From: Neoscytalidium dimidiatum
Lineage: Eukaryota; Ascomycota; Dothideomycetes; Botryosphaeriales; Botryosphaeriaceae
Reading direction: 5' to 3'
Assembly: GCA_037367355.1 (NCBI GenBank)
Contig: CM074703.1
Coordinates: 1,302,001 to 1,366,000, forward strand
DNA: 64,000 bases
The notes under the pieces are model-generated. The model saw nothing but the letters and a program-made list of their open reading frames with translations, was not told the DNA's origin and did not search any database. Below, in pieces: positions 10,867-21,922 of this stretch. The translations under genes and the position numbers were made by a program. Each line of letters begins with the position of its first letter. Position 1 is the stretch's first letter.

Positions 10867-11408
10867 GTTGGGGGACTGGGAAGAGTGAGCTAGAAATCTA
10901 GAAAGGGAAGCAGGAGGTGATATAAGAGCCGAGATAGACTGGAGTGGAGGTGATGAGGTCTGACTTCAGAAACGGGTGCAGCTCGATAGACAGTAAGAAG
11001 GCAAGAAGCAACGGATCCATTTAAATATTTCAAGGCACGGTTATGTTCAAGCTGTGGCTGCAGGAAGTTCTGATCATGGTACTAGGAAGGCCCTGTAAGC
11101 TTACAAGCGGGGCAGCGGGATGTTTCAGTGGGAGTTGGGGCTGAACTGGCCGAATTGGGAGCGTGACCGGTGAGCGGATTCTTAAGCATGATGGTGTATG
11201 GGTTGCTTAGATGAACTTTGCGGGTAGCAGAATGGCGAAAGTTGCAGGTCTGTTGACGAAGAGTTGTTCGAGACAGAGATATCGTGGATCGTCCACGGTG
11301 TTTGGGATTGACCTCGGTCGGGGGGTGTAGTTTCTACCGAGTACGGAAGACTATATCGGCATAGTGGCCAAATCGGAAAAACACGACAGCACGTTTTTCC
11401 TCCGCAAT

Positions 11409-11590
11409 ACTCGCGAAGGACTCTTTCGCGGTAGAGTTCTCTTTCGCGGCGGACTCTTTCGTAAAGTACTCTTTCGCGAAGTACTTTTTTATAGTAGAGT
11501 ACTCTTTCGCGATGGAATACTCTTTTACGATAGAGTCTTTTATAAAGTATTTTTTTCGTAGTAGAGTCTTTCGCGAAAGAGTACCCGGGT
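11409..11590. repeat. Degenerate minisatellite, 15-18 bp units
   Basis: About ten head-to-tail units built on ACTCTTTCGCGAAGT / ACTCTTTCGCGGTAGAGT. Units near the centre replace TTTCGCGA with TTTTACGA or TTTATAGT, so the array has diverged by transitions and small indels. It ends beside a CCCGGG at about 11583-11589. Confidence 0.8.
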
Positions 11591-12441
11591 CTCTGTTGCA
11601 GGTCTAAGCGGGCTGGGCCGATGTCTGACAGGAATTTGGGTCTTGGCATGGCCCGGAGTAGTTGTGAGTGGGTACTTGCAGGATGGATATGACGGATGAG
11701 GTCAGCGGTGCGGAACAACCGCGCGGGCCGCTTATGTTCAAAGCTCTGTTGGCTCGTAAGCATGGATTGTTGTGAGGGTGTTCCAGCATGTCGAAGGTGC
11801 CGCGATGCGTTGGTATATTTGTCAAGACAGCAAGCAAGCAGGAGCGCGGGTATTTGCAGCCGTGTCTGGCTCTCATTTCGGGAGCGAATGAGGTCATGGC
11901 TGCATTCTTGCGGTGCTGCAGGCGGCCGCCAGCACGCCGCCACGGTAGCTCTCGTCGTTTCAGCTCAGGCAAGAGGTAAGGACGGCCTCCTTGCTTGATG
12001 GCCGTTCCTGTCGCGCTTGGTCCAGAGGGCGGCGGCAATGGCAATGGCAATGACGGGTGGGTGGAAGGGGTGGCGGTGCTGGCCACAGACACAGGAGGGA
12101 ATGAAATGTAGACGAGCGGCGGCTACGCTCTGAAACGTCCTTTCATCATACCTTCCTTGTACTGTACTACCGCCGCACACCCGCGTCGCAACCTCAGCCT
12201 GTCGCGTCCTCTCCGCGTCTGCTCTAGTGATTGCGATCTGCGATGGGCTCTCACCACCTGCCATACGCGCTGCATGCCCTCGATACGCGAGCCTGTCCTC
12301 CGCGAGGGCCGTGGTTGCCGCAACGGCCAGCAGCCAGCAGCCAGCATTCCCTCTGCGCCGACGTCATCTTCGTGTGCGCCTCGATGCAACCTCCCGTCGT
12401 CGCGCTGAAAGTCTTTGGTGACCTCGTGCCTCGCCAGATGC

Positions 12442-12471
12442 CCAGCTCCCAGCTCCCAGCTCCCAGCTCCC
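12442..12471 (+). repeat. Heptamer tandem repeat (AGCTCCC)x4
   Basis: Four near-perfect copies of AGCTCCC in tandem, about 150 bp upstream of the Cys-rich membrane protein gene. Confidence 0.85.
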
Positions 12472-12621
12472 ATCGTCTCCATGTTTGCCCCCATCGCCCA
12501 CCGCCCCGCCGACGCCCGATCACCAACTCTCCGTCGCTGCTCGAGCAGGCCTTGAGTCTTCCTCTTTCTCTTTCCCAACACACACTCCTTCAATTGTTCG
12601 CATGCCGTGCCCGACTCACCC

Positions 12622-14490
12622 ATGTCCACCGTTCTACACTACCTGACGGCCGCCCTTCTCGGCCTGACCCTCCCGCGAAGCCTTGTGCACGCAGCCAGCA
12701 CTTGCTACTTCCCCGATGGCAGCGTCGCCGACAAAGATCAATCATGCGACGAGACCAGTCCTGATGCTCCGTGCTGCCCACAAGGCTGGCAGTGTGTAGA
12801 CGGCGGCCTCTGCCACTTGGACTACGCCGACTACATCTCCAGATACACCTGCACTGACCGATCCTGGAATTCCGACGCTTGCCCTCACTACTGCATGGGT
12901 GGTATGTGTAACCCGGTCCTGTCAACATAGCAAACAACAGTTCTCCCTCTGATCCGGACTAGGCTCTGCGAATGGAACAGACTCCGGCAACGTAGCCCTT
13001 CTGCAATGCTTTAGTAACGACTTTTGCTGCAATGGAGATCGAAGCGGGTAACTCTCCACTCTGCGTGACCTTTTCAAATGTGCTGCGCCGCTGATTAAAA
13101 GCAGGAATTGCTGCGAGGATGCAGCTGTGTCTTACTTCAAAATACCTTCTGGTACGCCGAAATGGACTCCACGTACCCAATCCCGAAAGCAAAACGGTCG
13201 TTGATGACAGTCATATCTATTGTGTATGTAACAGATTCAGCCGCTTCAACCACAGAAGCTCTGTCATCCTCCCCACCTACATCGGCTGCGGCATCTTCAA
13301 CGACGCATTCATCCGTGCCTGGCAGCCCAGCCACTGGCTCCGCCAATCCCTCCTCTTCGACATCCGTACCAGCGGCTCCAACCACCATCGTGACCTCCGT
13401 CATCGCAAACCCGACCAATGGCGCCCCTTCAACAGTCTACCTCACAATGACGGCCCCTGCGGCAGCCACGTCGTCCGGAAGCAACAACGACCCCTCGCCC
13501 CCTCCTTCATCCAACAGCGTAATAGTCGGCTGCGCCGTCGGCATCCCCCTCTCGGCCATCCTAGTCGGCCTCCTCGCCTTCCTCTTCCTCCGCAAACACC
13601 GACGCCGCCGCCGCAACGGGAACAACGCGAAGGACCACTGCGCCGACCTCCTGCCCCCCATCTCCGCCCTCCCCGCCGCCGAAGAGAAGACCCCCCGCGT
13701 CTCCGAACTCGACGGCTTCCCCCGCGCCGCCGGCGGCGGCATCGCCCCGCTCGCCGACAGCAGCAACAGCCGCAACCGCACGAGCAACATCTCTGAATAC
13801 TACTCCTCGACCAAGGGCAGCGCCAGCGCACTCGGCCTTCACCATCACGCGCGCGCCCCCAGCGAGGTCGACGGCACGCCAATCATGGGTCCCCGCGAGA
13901 AGCCCGCACCGGCACCTGCGCCAGCGCCGGCCGAACTCGAATCTCCTCGCGCGAGCACGATTAACGTCTTTCCCGTCGCGGAACTGCAGGGGTCGCCAGT
14001 GGGCACGGAGTCGCGGAAGGCCGGAGGAGGAGGAGGAGGAGGAGGACTGCATGCGAATAGGGATGGTGCTGGTGGTGCTGGGACGCTCACGTCGGCGAGC
14101 AGCCCCGATCTGGGAGGTGTATATGCGGTGGGCGGTGTCGGGCGCGGGCTGAGGATCGTGAATGCGGTCGAGGGCGAGCTGGATAGCGAGGTTGAGGATC
14201 AGCGGGATGGCGGTGTTGGCGGTGAGAAGCAGCAGCAGGGACGAGGAAAAGATCGTGGGGTCGGTGGTGGAGAAGGGAGCAGGGTCGTGGAGACGGAGAC
14301 GGAGGCTAAGAGCTCGCCGCCGCCGGTTCACCAGAGCTCGAGGCCGTGGAGGCGGCAGAGTGCGAGTGTCGACCGCGGCGGCGGCGTGCCGGGGGCGGTG
14401 AGGCCTGGGTCTGGTGTCGAGGCGCCGCCTCCGGATGGCATGGAGGGGAGCCCGGTCAGTCCGCTTTGGGGACGCGCGTGGAGGAGGTGA
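12622..14490 (+). CDS. Single-pass membrane protein, Cys-rich ectodomain
   Basis: The CDS is join(12622..12901, 12963..13047, 13105..13151, 13235..14490), 555 aa. A signal peptide (MSTVLHYLTAALLGLTLP..) is followed by a ~110-residue Cys-rich ectodomain with clustered CC pairs (APCCPQGWQC, NDFCCNGD, NCCEDA). Next come a Ser/Thr-rich stalk, one membrane helix at ~233-256 (VIVGCAVGIPLSAILVGLLA) and a basic stop-transfer RKHRRRRR. The cytoplasmic tail is long and low-complexity, with Gly-, Pro/Ala- and Ser-rich runs. This layout is that of fungal cell-surface sensors of the Wsc/Mid2 type, but the Cys pattern is not a WSC domain I can name, so the function is inferred only as surface sensing or cell-wall association. 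The three introns interrupt only the ectodomain; the rest is one exon. The ATG at 12622 is chosen because it begins the signal peptide. Confidence 0.72.
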
Positions 14491-15160
14491 AGGTGAGGTT
14501 GGGTTTCGATCATTCGCTGGGAGGGTGGGAGCGCGCGTGCGTGTCGAACGCGTGAAGAGCTGGTACTATGGCGGGATTCGGCCTTGCAGCCGCTGTCCTT
14601 TTCTTGCTCTTTTCTTTCTTTCTGCTTATACCCAATTCCATCCTCTCGCTCGCTCCGAGGTGGTATCCATGCATGGACGCTCTCCTTCTGCGTTGAGCTC
14701 GCCCGTCCCGCTTTTCTTATCTTTGCTTTTTTTTTTTCCCCCCCTAAAAGTGGGTTTAGCATAGCGGTGGGACAGCAACCCTCTTTCCCCCCCCCAGCTT
14801 CCCTTTCTACGGTTCTTCTCGTCCGGTAAGAAGATGGCATTAATTAATGCGAACATTCGAACGTACGAACAAGCATCACGGCTGGTAATAGAAGTCTGCA
14901 GCGGATGCATTGAGCTCGTTGAACCAGATCCCTCGTGCGAATTCGTGTCGATTACATGTTAGCCATGTGTCCATTCGTGTCGAGAGGATGTCATTTAAAG
15001 AAATGATCATAGGCAAATGGTGTTATTTGATTAATAATTCTTCCCCTTACTGTGATATCGTATCCATCCAGAAGACCGATCTTTCCAGCCCACATAGGAG
15101 GACGTTCGCGGACAAACCAGTCCTTTCGCCGCCGGACACCAATGCTCCCGCTGTGCGCCC
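14491..15160. other. Intergenic, convergent gene ends
   Basis: No gene seen between the membrane protein (+) and HTD2 (-). T- and C-rich tracts lie at about 14722-14800. Confidence 0.55.
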
Positions 15161-16568
15161 CTAAGCGGACGTGGTGTACGCCGTCCCCTTCACCGCCAGC
15201 CCGCCCTCGGGCGTCTCGACCCAGAGCTCGTACTTGCCCTCGCCCTCGCCCCGGCCCTTCGCGCCGTTGCCATTGCCGTTGCCGTTGCCGTTCGGCGCCG
15301 GGTCGGCCTTGCGGCCGCACAGCTTGACGGGCTCGTCGCAGTACAGCGGGGCGAGGTTGCGGTACTCGATCTCGGCGATGCGGTGGGCGGCGGGCAGGTT
15401 GTTCTGCAGGAGCAGGGTCATGAGGGTGAGGGAGAGGGGCCCGTGGAAGAGGAGGTTGCGGTGGCCCTCAACGGTGCGGCAGTAGGCCGGGTCGAGGTGG
15501 ATGGCGTGGGCGTTGAAGGTGAGGGCGCTGTAGCGGAAGAGGAGCGACGGCGTCGGGACGAGGGTGTGCGTGAAGTCCGGGGCGTTTTGCGCTGCGGGTC
15601 GATGTTGCTGCGGTCAGCACCCGGGCGTTTGGCCTTTTGCCTGTACGTAAGAGGCAAATGCGGAAAACTTCATCGTTCCAAAAGGGGTCTAAGAAAATAG
15701 AAAAAAGAAAACAAAAGAGGGAAAAAAAAAAAGAAAACCAAGACTTACGAAACAGCATCTTCCCCCTCGCCCGCTCAACCTCGACCCTGGCCTCGTCCGC
15801 CGTCCTCCCCCGCATGAACACGATGTTCCGCCTCTCAACCAAGCTCGCCTGGCCCCACTCATCCTCCCTCTCCGTCCACAGCCTCCTCCTCACGCGCTCC
15901 TCGGCGGCCTCCCCCCCCACGCCGCCCCCGGCGGCCCCGTCCTCCCCCTCCGGCGCCCTCCCCACCCGCCTCTCTATCCCCACGAACACCTTCTCCTCCC
16001 CCTCCCGCCCCTTGACAGCCACGTCCCGTATCCCCTCCACGCACACCCACCGCCGCCCGTCCAGCACGGGGCCCCCCGCCTCGCCCTTCCCGCCGCCGCC
16101 GCCGCGCGCAAACCGCACGTACCCGCCCGCCCACATGCGCCGCACGAACGGCGCGCCAGGGCTCTGCAGCGGATCCGTGCCGTCGGGCAGCAGGGCCGCG
16201 GCGGGGATGACGGGGTTGAAGTAGACGAGGTGGTGGGCGGGCGGGAGGGGCAGGGACGGCGAGGGCGCGGGGAGGGCGGGCGCGCCGATGCCGATGCCGT
16301 TGGCGTTGGCGGCGGCGGGCAGCGCGGTCGTGGGGCTGGACGCCGTCCAGCGCGGCGGCAGGAAGGAGGAGAGCGTTACGCCGAGCGCGTGCGATTGCCC
16401 CGGCGTGAGGTCGCTGTAGATGGGCGGCAGGCGCCGCGCGGGGAGGTCGCGGGCGAGGTGCGCGTAGGTCGAGGAGGGGCGGCGGTGGCGGCGGTGGCGG
16501 CGGCGAAGGGGGAGGAGGAGTGAGGTGGTGGTTGCGGTGGGGCGGAGGAGGAGCTTCCTTGTGGACAT
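15161..16568 (-). CDS. HTD2: Mitochondrial 3-hydroxyacyl-thioester dehydratase
   Basis: The CDS is complement(join(15161..15591, 15749..16568)), 416 aa. The N-terminus (RKLLLRPTATT.. then RRRHRRHRRPSS) is basic and Ser-rich like a mitochondrial presequence. The C-terminal half reads as the hot-dog domain of this family: LLFRYSALTFNAHAIHLDP, then VEGHRNLLFHGPLSLTLM and RIAEIEYRNLAPLYCDEPV. The His in the NAHAIHLD segment and the HGPL segment are typical of MaoC/Htd2 dehydratases. In yeast, Htd2 performs the dehydration step of mitochondrial type II fatty acid synthesis, upstream of lipoate. An (Asn-Gly)5 run near the C-terminus comes from a GCCGTT repeat on the + strand. The 157-bp intron contains a long purine/pyrimidine tract. 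The protein is longer than the yeast one because of low-complexity insertions. Confidence 0.85.
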
Positions 16569-17295
16569 GGTTGTGTACTTTTTTTTTTTTTTTTTGGGTT
16601 CGTGTCGTGTGTTGGAGAATTCGAGACGTGCGGATCAATCCATGCCTGGATGGGCTGGTCAATTGAGTGGCGCTGAGGGTAGGGCAGGCGTGGATATATA
16701 ATTCGGCGGCGTGCGGGCTAAGAGCATGGCGTAGCTGGCGTGGAGTGCTGCCGTTTATTTTTGCGGGGAACGCAAAAAGTAACCGGTCGGGGAAGGGTAA
16801 ATGACGCCGCGTTTGTTTATTTCCGCCTTACCACCGGTGAGCCGGGGTCGCCCGTCCTCGAATGCTCTCAATCCCCGGAGCGTATTTCCGCATCATGGTT
16901 CACCGTCGAATCTATGAATTACATGGGACAGAAAAGGGCCATTTGCCAAGCGACAAGAATGAAAACAACTGTGCTCCAGGTGGTGGCAGGAAGGCCAAAG
17001 TGAGGGCTCGTCTTTTTGGTACGACATTATTAGCGGTCCAAGCTAGGACTCGCGTCTTCGTACCTTGAGCCTGTCTCGACCAGAATGTGGAGGGTAAAGA
17101 GCATGTGCACGATAAAGCACACCCCTCTATGAAATACATGATATATTTCGGGCCGTTGATAGCAACTGGCGTGGCAATTTGGCGGGTTGGCTGATATGTT
17201 GCACCAGCTCCATTACAGACATACTTGCTCCATACCAGCCTAGAGACATTGGAGATCCAACTCGTCGCATTTGCCGAGCCCATATCCTTCGACTC
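16569..17295. other. Intergenic, HTD2 promoter side
   Basis: No gene seen. A T18-19 tract at about 16578-16596 (poly-A in the HTD2 direction) lies just upstream of the HTD2 start. The remainder separates the promoter of HTD2 from the 3' end of PHA2. Confidence 0.55.
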
Positions 17296-18611
17296 TCACG
17301 TAGCCAACTTGCTCTCCCAGCTCCCCAGCCACCGCCAATTCCTTGCGACATTCCCCAGGTCCCTCAGCGCCGCGTTGACCGCGCCCTCGGTGCCCGCCCG
17401 CCGCCTGCCGCGGAACTCGACGAAGAAGATGTAATTCCACTTCTCCACCCCGCTGGGCCGGGTGTTGATGCTAGTCAGGTTGAGCTTGTACGGCTTGAAC
17501 ACGGCGAGCGAGTCGGCCAGCGCACCGGGGTCGTTGTGATCGACCGTGAAGCTCACCAGGCTCTTCCACGCCTCCATGTCCCCATCGCCGGCGGGCCCGC
17601 CCTCCGCCTCCCCCCACCCCCGCGGCCTGAACCCCCCCCCTCCCCCCCCCTCTTCCGCCTCCTCCGCGCTCCGCCTCCGCAGCACGAAGAACCTCGTCGT
17701 GTTGTCGTCGCGGTCGTTGATCCCCCGGGCGAGGTAATCCAGCCCCTGCATCTTCGCCGCCGTCGCGCTGCTGATGGCCGCGCTGGCGCCCGACGCGTCC
17801 TTGGCCGCCTCCTCGGCCGCCCGCGACGTCGAGCTGCAGTCCTGCCGCTCGACCCCGCGCAGGTACGCGTTGAGGAAGTTCTTGCACTGGCCCCACGCCT
17901 GCGGGTGCGAGTACAGCTTGCGCACGCGCGACAGGTCCGCGAGCGGCTTGGTGCGCGGCCGCGACGGCTCCGGCGCGTCCAGGGTCGGGGTGGCGGCGCC
18001 GGAGGACTCGGCGGAGGTGGTGCTGGTGGCAGTGGTTGCAGACGCAGCGGCGGAAGGGTGATGGGAGTGGTTGGGCTTCGGCGGAGCGTAGCCCAGCAGG
18101 CAGTGCTGGATGCGCACGTAGGCCTCGCCGCAGATGAGGATGTCCGGGTAGCGGTCCTTCAGGTCGGCGAAGAGGTCGAGCGTGAAGATGACGGCGCCGT
18201 TGGACGAGTTCTCGATCGGCACAACGCCGTAGTGCGCGCTGCCCGCCTGCACCTCCGAGAAGACATCCTCGATGTTGACCACGGGTTGGAAGTTGTATTT
18301 GGACTCGTCGAAGGAGTCGAGGGCAGCCTTTGTGGGTGTTAGTCGTGAATCTGTAATGTTGGCTCTGTACTGTTGTGATTTATGGAAGATGATGATCACG
18401 CAAGTAATAGGAACGGAAAAGGTTGTACGGAGTGACGATGGAAAGAAATTTTAGAAGAGAAGTTGTATGGACGGAAGTATTCTTTTGCGATAACTACAGC
18501 TAGCTGATGAGAGTGTTGTTGGCCATAGCTGGCAACTAAGAAACGCTGCCTTACCTGGTGAGTGTAGGAGGCCCTTGGGCCCAAGAATGCGACCGTCTCT
18601 TGCTCAGCCAT
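17296..18611 (-). CDS. PHA2: Prephenate dehydratase
   Basis: The CDS is complement(join(17296..18327, 18555..18611)), 363 aa. Exon 1 encodes 19 residues, ending FLGPRASYTHQ; exon 2 resumes AALDSFDE, the standard start of prephenate dehydratases. The catalytic domain shows YGVVPIENSSNGAV and the TRF motif (DDNTTRFFVL) that carries the essential Thr. The C-terminal ACT domain reads VDHNDPGALADSLAVF and NLTSINTRPSG, the Phe-binding GAL and ESRP-like segments. It makes phenylpyruvate from prephenate in phenylalanine synthesis, with expected feedback by Phe through the ACT domain. A Ser/Ala/Thr-rich insert of ~45 residues interrupts the catalytic domain and is probably a surface loop. The intron (227 bp) is the longest in the window but has GTAAGG, an ACTAAC branch site and AAAG ends. 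Confidence 0.93.
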
Positions 18612-19413
18612 ACTGAGAGGAATCTCAATGGATCAGCATTCAACAGCAACAGGAGGCTGCTGAACTGAGGGAGCCAGACACCAAGAACCGGAAATCACAG
18701 AAGCACGCCCTTGCGTTTGACATCTCTACGCGACAGACCCGGGAAGACGCTTTGACGATCTCCGCGTCGCCAAAATTCTGGCGGCAAACAAACGGCGCTA
18801 GCGACATCGGCACTACGTGACTGGTGAATATGGCCGAGCTCCAGCACTCTCTCCAACACCACTTGCTTACGGGTCACTCAGCATGGACGCGCGTTCAGTA
18901 AATCGAAAGCACGACTGGATTGCTACGTAGTATCCGTCCCACAAGACGTTGCTATCAACAATCTGAAATCATAATGCAAATGCACGAAAGATCACCGTGT
19001 CGGCCTTTCAAAAGAGCGTATCTCTGACCTGCTCGCCTCTGCCTCGTCTCAGATGGATAGTCTGCGACTCTGCGCGCTGGCTTGCCTCCGAGTCGAGCCG
19101 TGCTTCATTCGAGCTTGTCCCAGCGAGCTGATCTGCCCAGATCACGTACATCTGGCTCTTCTTCCTTGCCATCTGCACCACTGTCAGTTCGAGCTCCAAC
19201 ACTGAGCTAGCGAAGGGGAAACTTGCCGTTGATCTTCCTGCGGCTCGTTTTAGACTCCCTTTACAACCTGGAGCGGCAGACCGGGACGCCGAACTGGCTG
19301 TCTTCCCGGGGCTCCCGAGCGTCGACACGACGCCCGAAGCGAGGAGCCGTCAGAGCGCCGGGAGTAGCGATCTCTGGACTTGCTACCTCGCTCTGTGCGA
19401 GGGTGCAAAACCG
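18612..19413. other. Intergenic, PHA2 promoter and eRF1 3' region
   Basis: No separate gene is supported. The part next to eRF1 (19413 down to about 19265) stays open in the eRF1 frame beyond its UGA stop. Confidence 0.5.
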
Positions 19414-20894
19414 TCAATCTGGGATAATGTTAGCTCGCCCCTTGTGAGCAACAAGGCACGGTGGAAATTACCGTCGTAGAACTCGTCATCGTCACTGTAA
19501 TCGGCAAGCTGCTCAAAATTGACCTTGTAGCGAAGGATGGCGCCAATGCCACCGAAGCCCTTGACGAACTGGTTGCCCTCGCTGGAACGGTCCGAGACGA
19601 ACTCCAGCGTGGCACCGAAGTCGCGGTACTTCTCGGCAAGCCATTCGAGGAAAGGCATCTGGTCCACGATTTCCATCTCCTGGCCCGTGTTCTTGTCCAT
19701 GAAAAGGCTCCGGTCTTCCTCCTGACTCTTGTTGGTGTGGAGGATCACCTCGGCACCCTCCGAATCTTTCAGGGTCCAGCGTGTAACCTCCAAGTTCTCG
19801 TAGACAATCAGGATCTCACAGGCGCCGAGCTCCAGAGCCTTGAGGGTGTCGTCGATGCCGTAGCAGACCTTGCCACTGTCCTGGCTGATCTCGTCGAAGT
19901 ACCTGTTGATCAGCTTCTTCTCCTGGATGAACTTGACATTGCTGAGAGTTTCCGAAGCAAGCTCAATGGCCTGGTTGAAGCCGTTCTCACCACCGTACGA
20001 AACGTCGACGACCTTGATGACCTTAGCCTGCAGACGCTGGTCAAACAGGTCCGATTGGTTCAGGTCGTTCTTGAAATCAGCGGAACCGGCGAGGATCAAG
20101 CCGGCGACGTTGACTTTGTCGTTGGTGATGAAGTTCTGGACGGCCAACTCGGCAACCTTACGGACGTAGTTATGGCGCTTTTCCTCACGCAGACGGGCGA
20201 AACGCAGGGCCGACTGACCACCACGGCCGTGCTTCTTAGGCAGGTCGACGGAGAACTTGTGGACAACCTCGCGCGTGTTGCCGCTGAGAGTGCCGAAGAG
20301 CGCGCCGTTACCGTCCATGATGATGAAGCCGAATTTCTGATCCGACTCCAGCAGCTCGCTCAGAGCCTCTGTGTGGAACTTGTTGTCGCAGAGGTACAGC
20401 GAGGTGTTGATGGGCTTGAAGGGCTCAAAGTCGATGTTGATCTTGCGCTCCTTGCCTTCCTGGGTGATAATTTCACCGCAGTAGATGACCAAGCCATTGG
20501 GCGGAACCTTGGAGTATAGCTTCAGGCGCTGCTGGGTCGAGGTAATGGCGGAAAGGACGGAGAGACGGTTGACGCGCGATTTGATGTTGGAGGCGGTGCC
20601 CTGGCGGGGCGGTTAGCTTCGAGTCGCGTTGGGGCGCGTCGGCGCGGGGCGTGGAGGCTCACAAATTCTTCAGCCAACATCTTCGCGGCGCGCGAGACCT
20701 GGTCCTTGGGGGCTGCACAGCGGAGGTCAGCTTCGGGCTGCGGGCAGACAGGGCGCGGGGCAGGGCGACGTACGGATGATGAGCGAGATCATGCTGGTGC
20801 CGTTGCCGCGGGCGGCCTCGAGGCGCTTGATGAGCTTCTTGACCTTCCATATCTCGATGTTCTTCTCGGCGTCGTTCGCCTGAGGGGCACTCAT
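19414..20894 (-). CDS. SUP45: Translation termination factor eRF1
   Basis: The CDS is complement(join(19414..19418, 19472..20600, 20663..20712, 20774..20894)), 434 aa, a typical length for eRF1. N domain: [28 protein letters not shown] with the NIKS motif (62-65), and YLCDNKF (the YxCxxxF stop-recognition motif). M domain: [13 protein letters not shown] with the GGQ that triggers peptidyl-tRNA hydrolysis. The C domain ends in an acidic [10 protein letters not shown] tail that binds eRF3. The last exon is only 5 nt (AT plus the TGA), so the final Asp codon and the stop depend on removing the 53-bp intron 19419-19471. Keeping that intron leaves the frame open. The stop is followed by C (TGAC), a comparatively leaky context. 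Confidence 0.95.
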
Positions 20895-21922
20895 GATGGC
20901 GACGTGGAGTGGCGGGACGTGCCAAGTGTTGTGAGGGGTCGGAGTCGAGTTTTTGCAGGCGCCTGTGGAGGCTGGCGGGGGCTGGCTTAAGTACGTCAGG
21001 CCCGGAGCTGGACGCCGCAGGCAGGCAGCGAGAGGCGGTGGGCGCAGTCGGGCGTTGCGAGGAGGGCGAGGGCAGCTGCAGCAACGAGCGCGAGGACAGA
21101 CAATGCCAGTCAGTCTGTGGGCTCGAGGGCTCTGGCTACGTGCGGCAGATGTTTTGCGCACAGTCAATTTTCCGGGGCGGCAGGCGGCAGGCGCACAGCT
21201 TCGCTCGCTTGCTCAGAGCAGCGTCATGCCTGGCCTGGCGCCCTCTCCATGCCCTCCGCCCTGCCATGCAAGCCCAAAGCCGGCTGGGCACGGGGCCACT
21301 CGCGCGCTGCGAGCGGCGGCCACGGTCTGCCAATGACGCGGGCCGCTGTTTGCTGCCTCTTGCTGATTTTTTTTTTTTTTTTTGGTTGCGCGGCCCCCCT
21401 GCTCCGCCGCCCGCCAGATGCATGCTTGCCACCAAGCAGCCGCCGCGGTGATTCAAGCGCCGACGCCCCAGGAGCGATGCGCGACTCGTACGCAGATGCA
21501 CTCTATCTTAGCGTCCGTGCTCGTGATGATTGATGTTGATGCAGTGGTCACGCTCCCGGCATCGAGCATGCAGAAACGCGCCATTTCCATACGCAGCAAA
21601 AGACTTCGCTGCACTTCCATCCGCCGGCGCATGCTCATAAGAGTCGAGCGAACCGCCCTGTTCCACCCTGTTCGCCTCCCATGTGCCGCAATTACTACAT
21701 CAAATTTGCCCCGATAAAGACTTTACCCCAGCTGCCCTGATAAAGCGCTACCGGCGCCCGAGTCTAGCCGTGGCCCAAGGCCCGTCGCGACCCTGATTTT
21801 CCTGCTTTTAAAACCAAGCCGCTGCCGCAGGTCGCGTGTCCAGCAGCTGTCAAGCTTTTCAGACTTTTCCGTGTCGTCCGCGCCGCGAGGAGTGTTGGGA
21901 GGTGCAGTTTCGCCAGTCCGCA
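20895..21922. other. Divergent eRF1/AVT1 promoter region
   Basis: A 1.0-kb gap between outward-facing start codons, with no gene seen. A T18 tract lies at about 21366-21383. The eRF1-proximal 250 bp are GC-rich; the AVT1-proximal part has pyrimidine-rich segments. Confidence 0.5.

Larger units (their letters stand above)
10867..12621. other. Intergenic with minisatellite
   Basis: No gene is supported in 1.75 kb; the long open frames are low-complexity and overlap on both strands. It contains the 11409-11590 minisatellite and a heptamer repeat at 12442-12471. Confidence 0.55.

Noticed and set aside
11182..11943. Frame of about 250 codons on the - strand with Arg/Glu/Tyr repeats
   Set aside because: The repetitive part is the minisatellite read in one frame; no coding signature outside it.
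19461..20519. Long open frame of about 350 codons on the + strand opposite eRF1
   Set aside because: It mirrors the codon bias of eRF1 on the other strand, has no family features, and eRF1 is certain.
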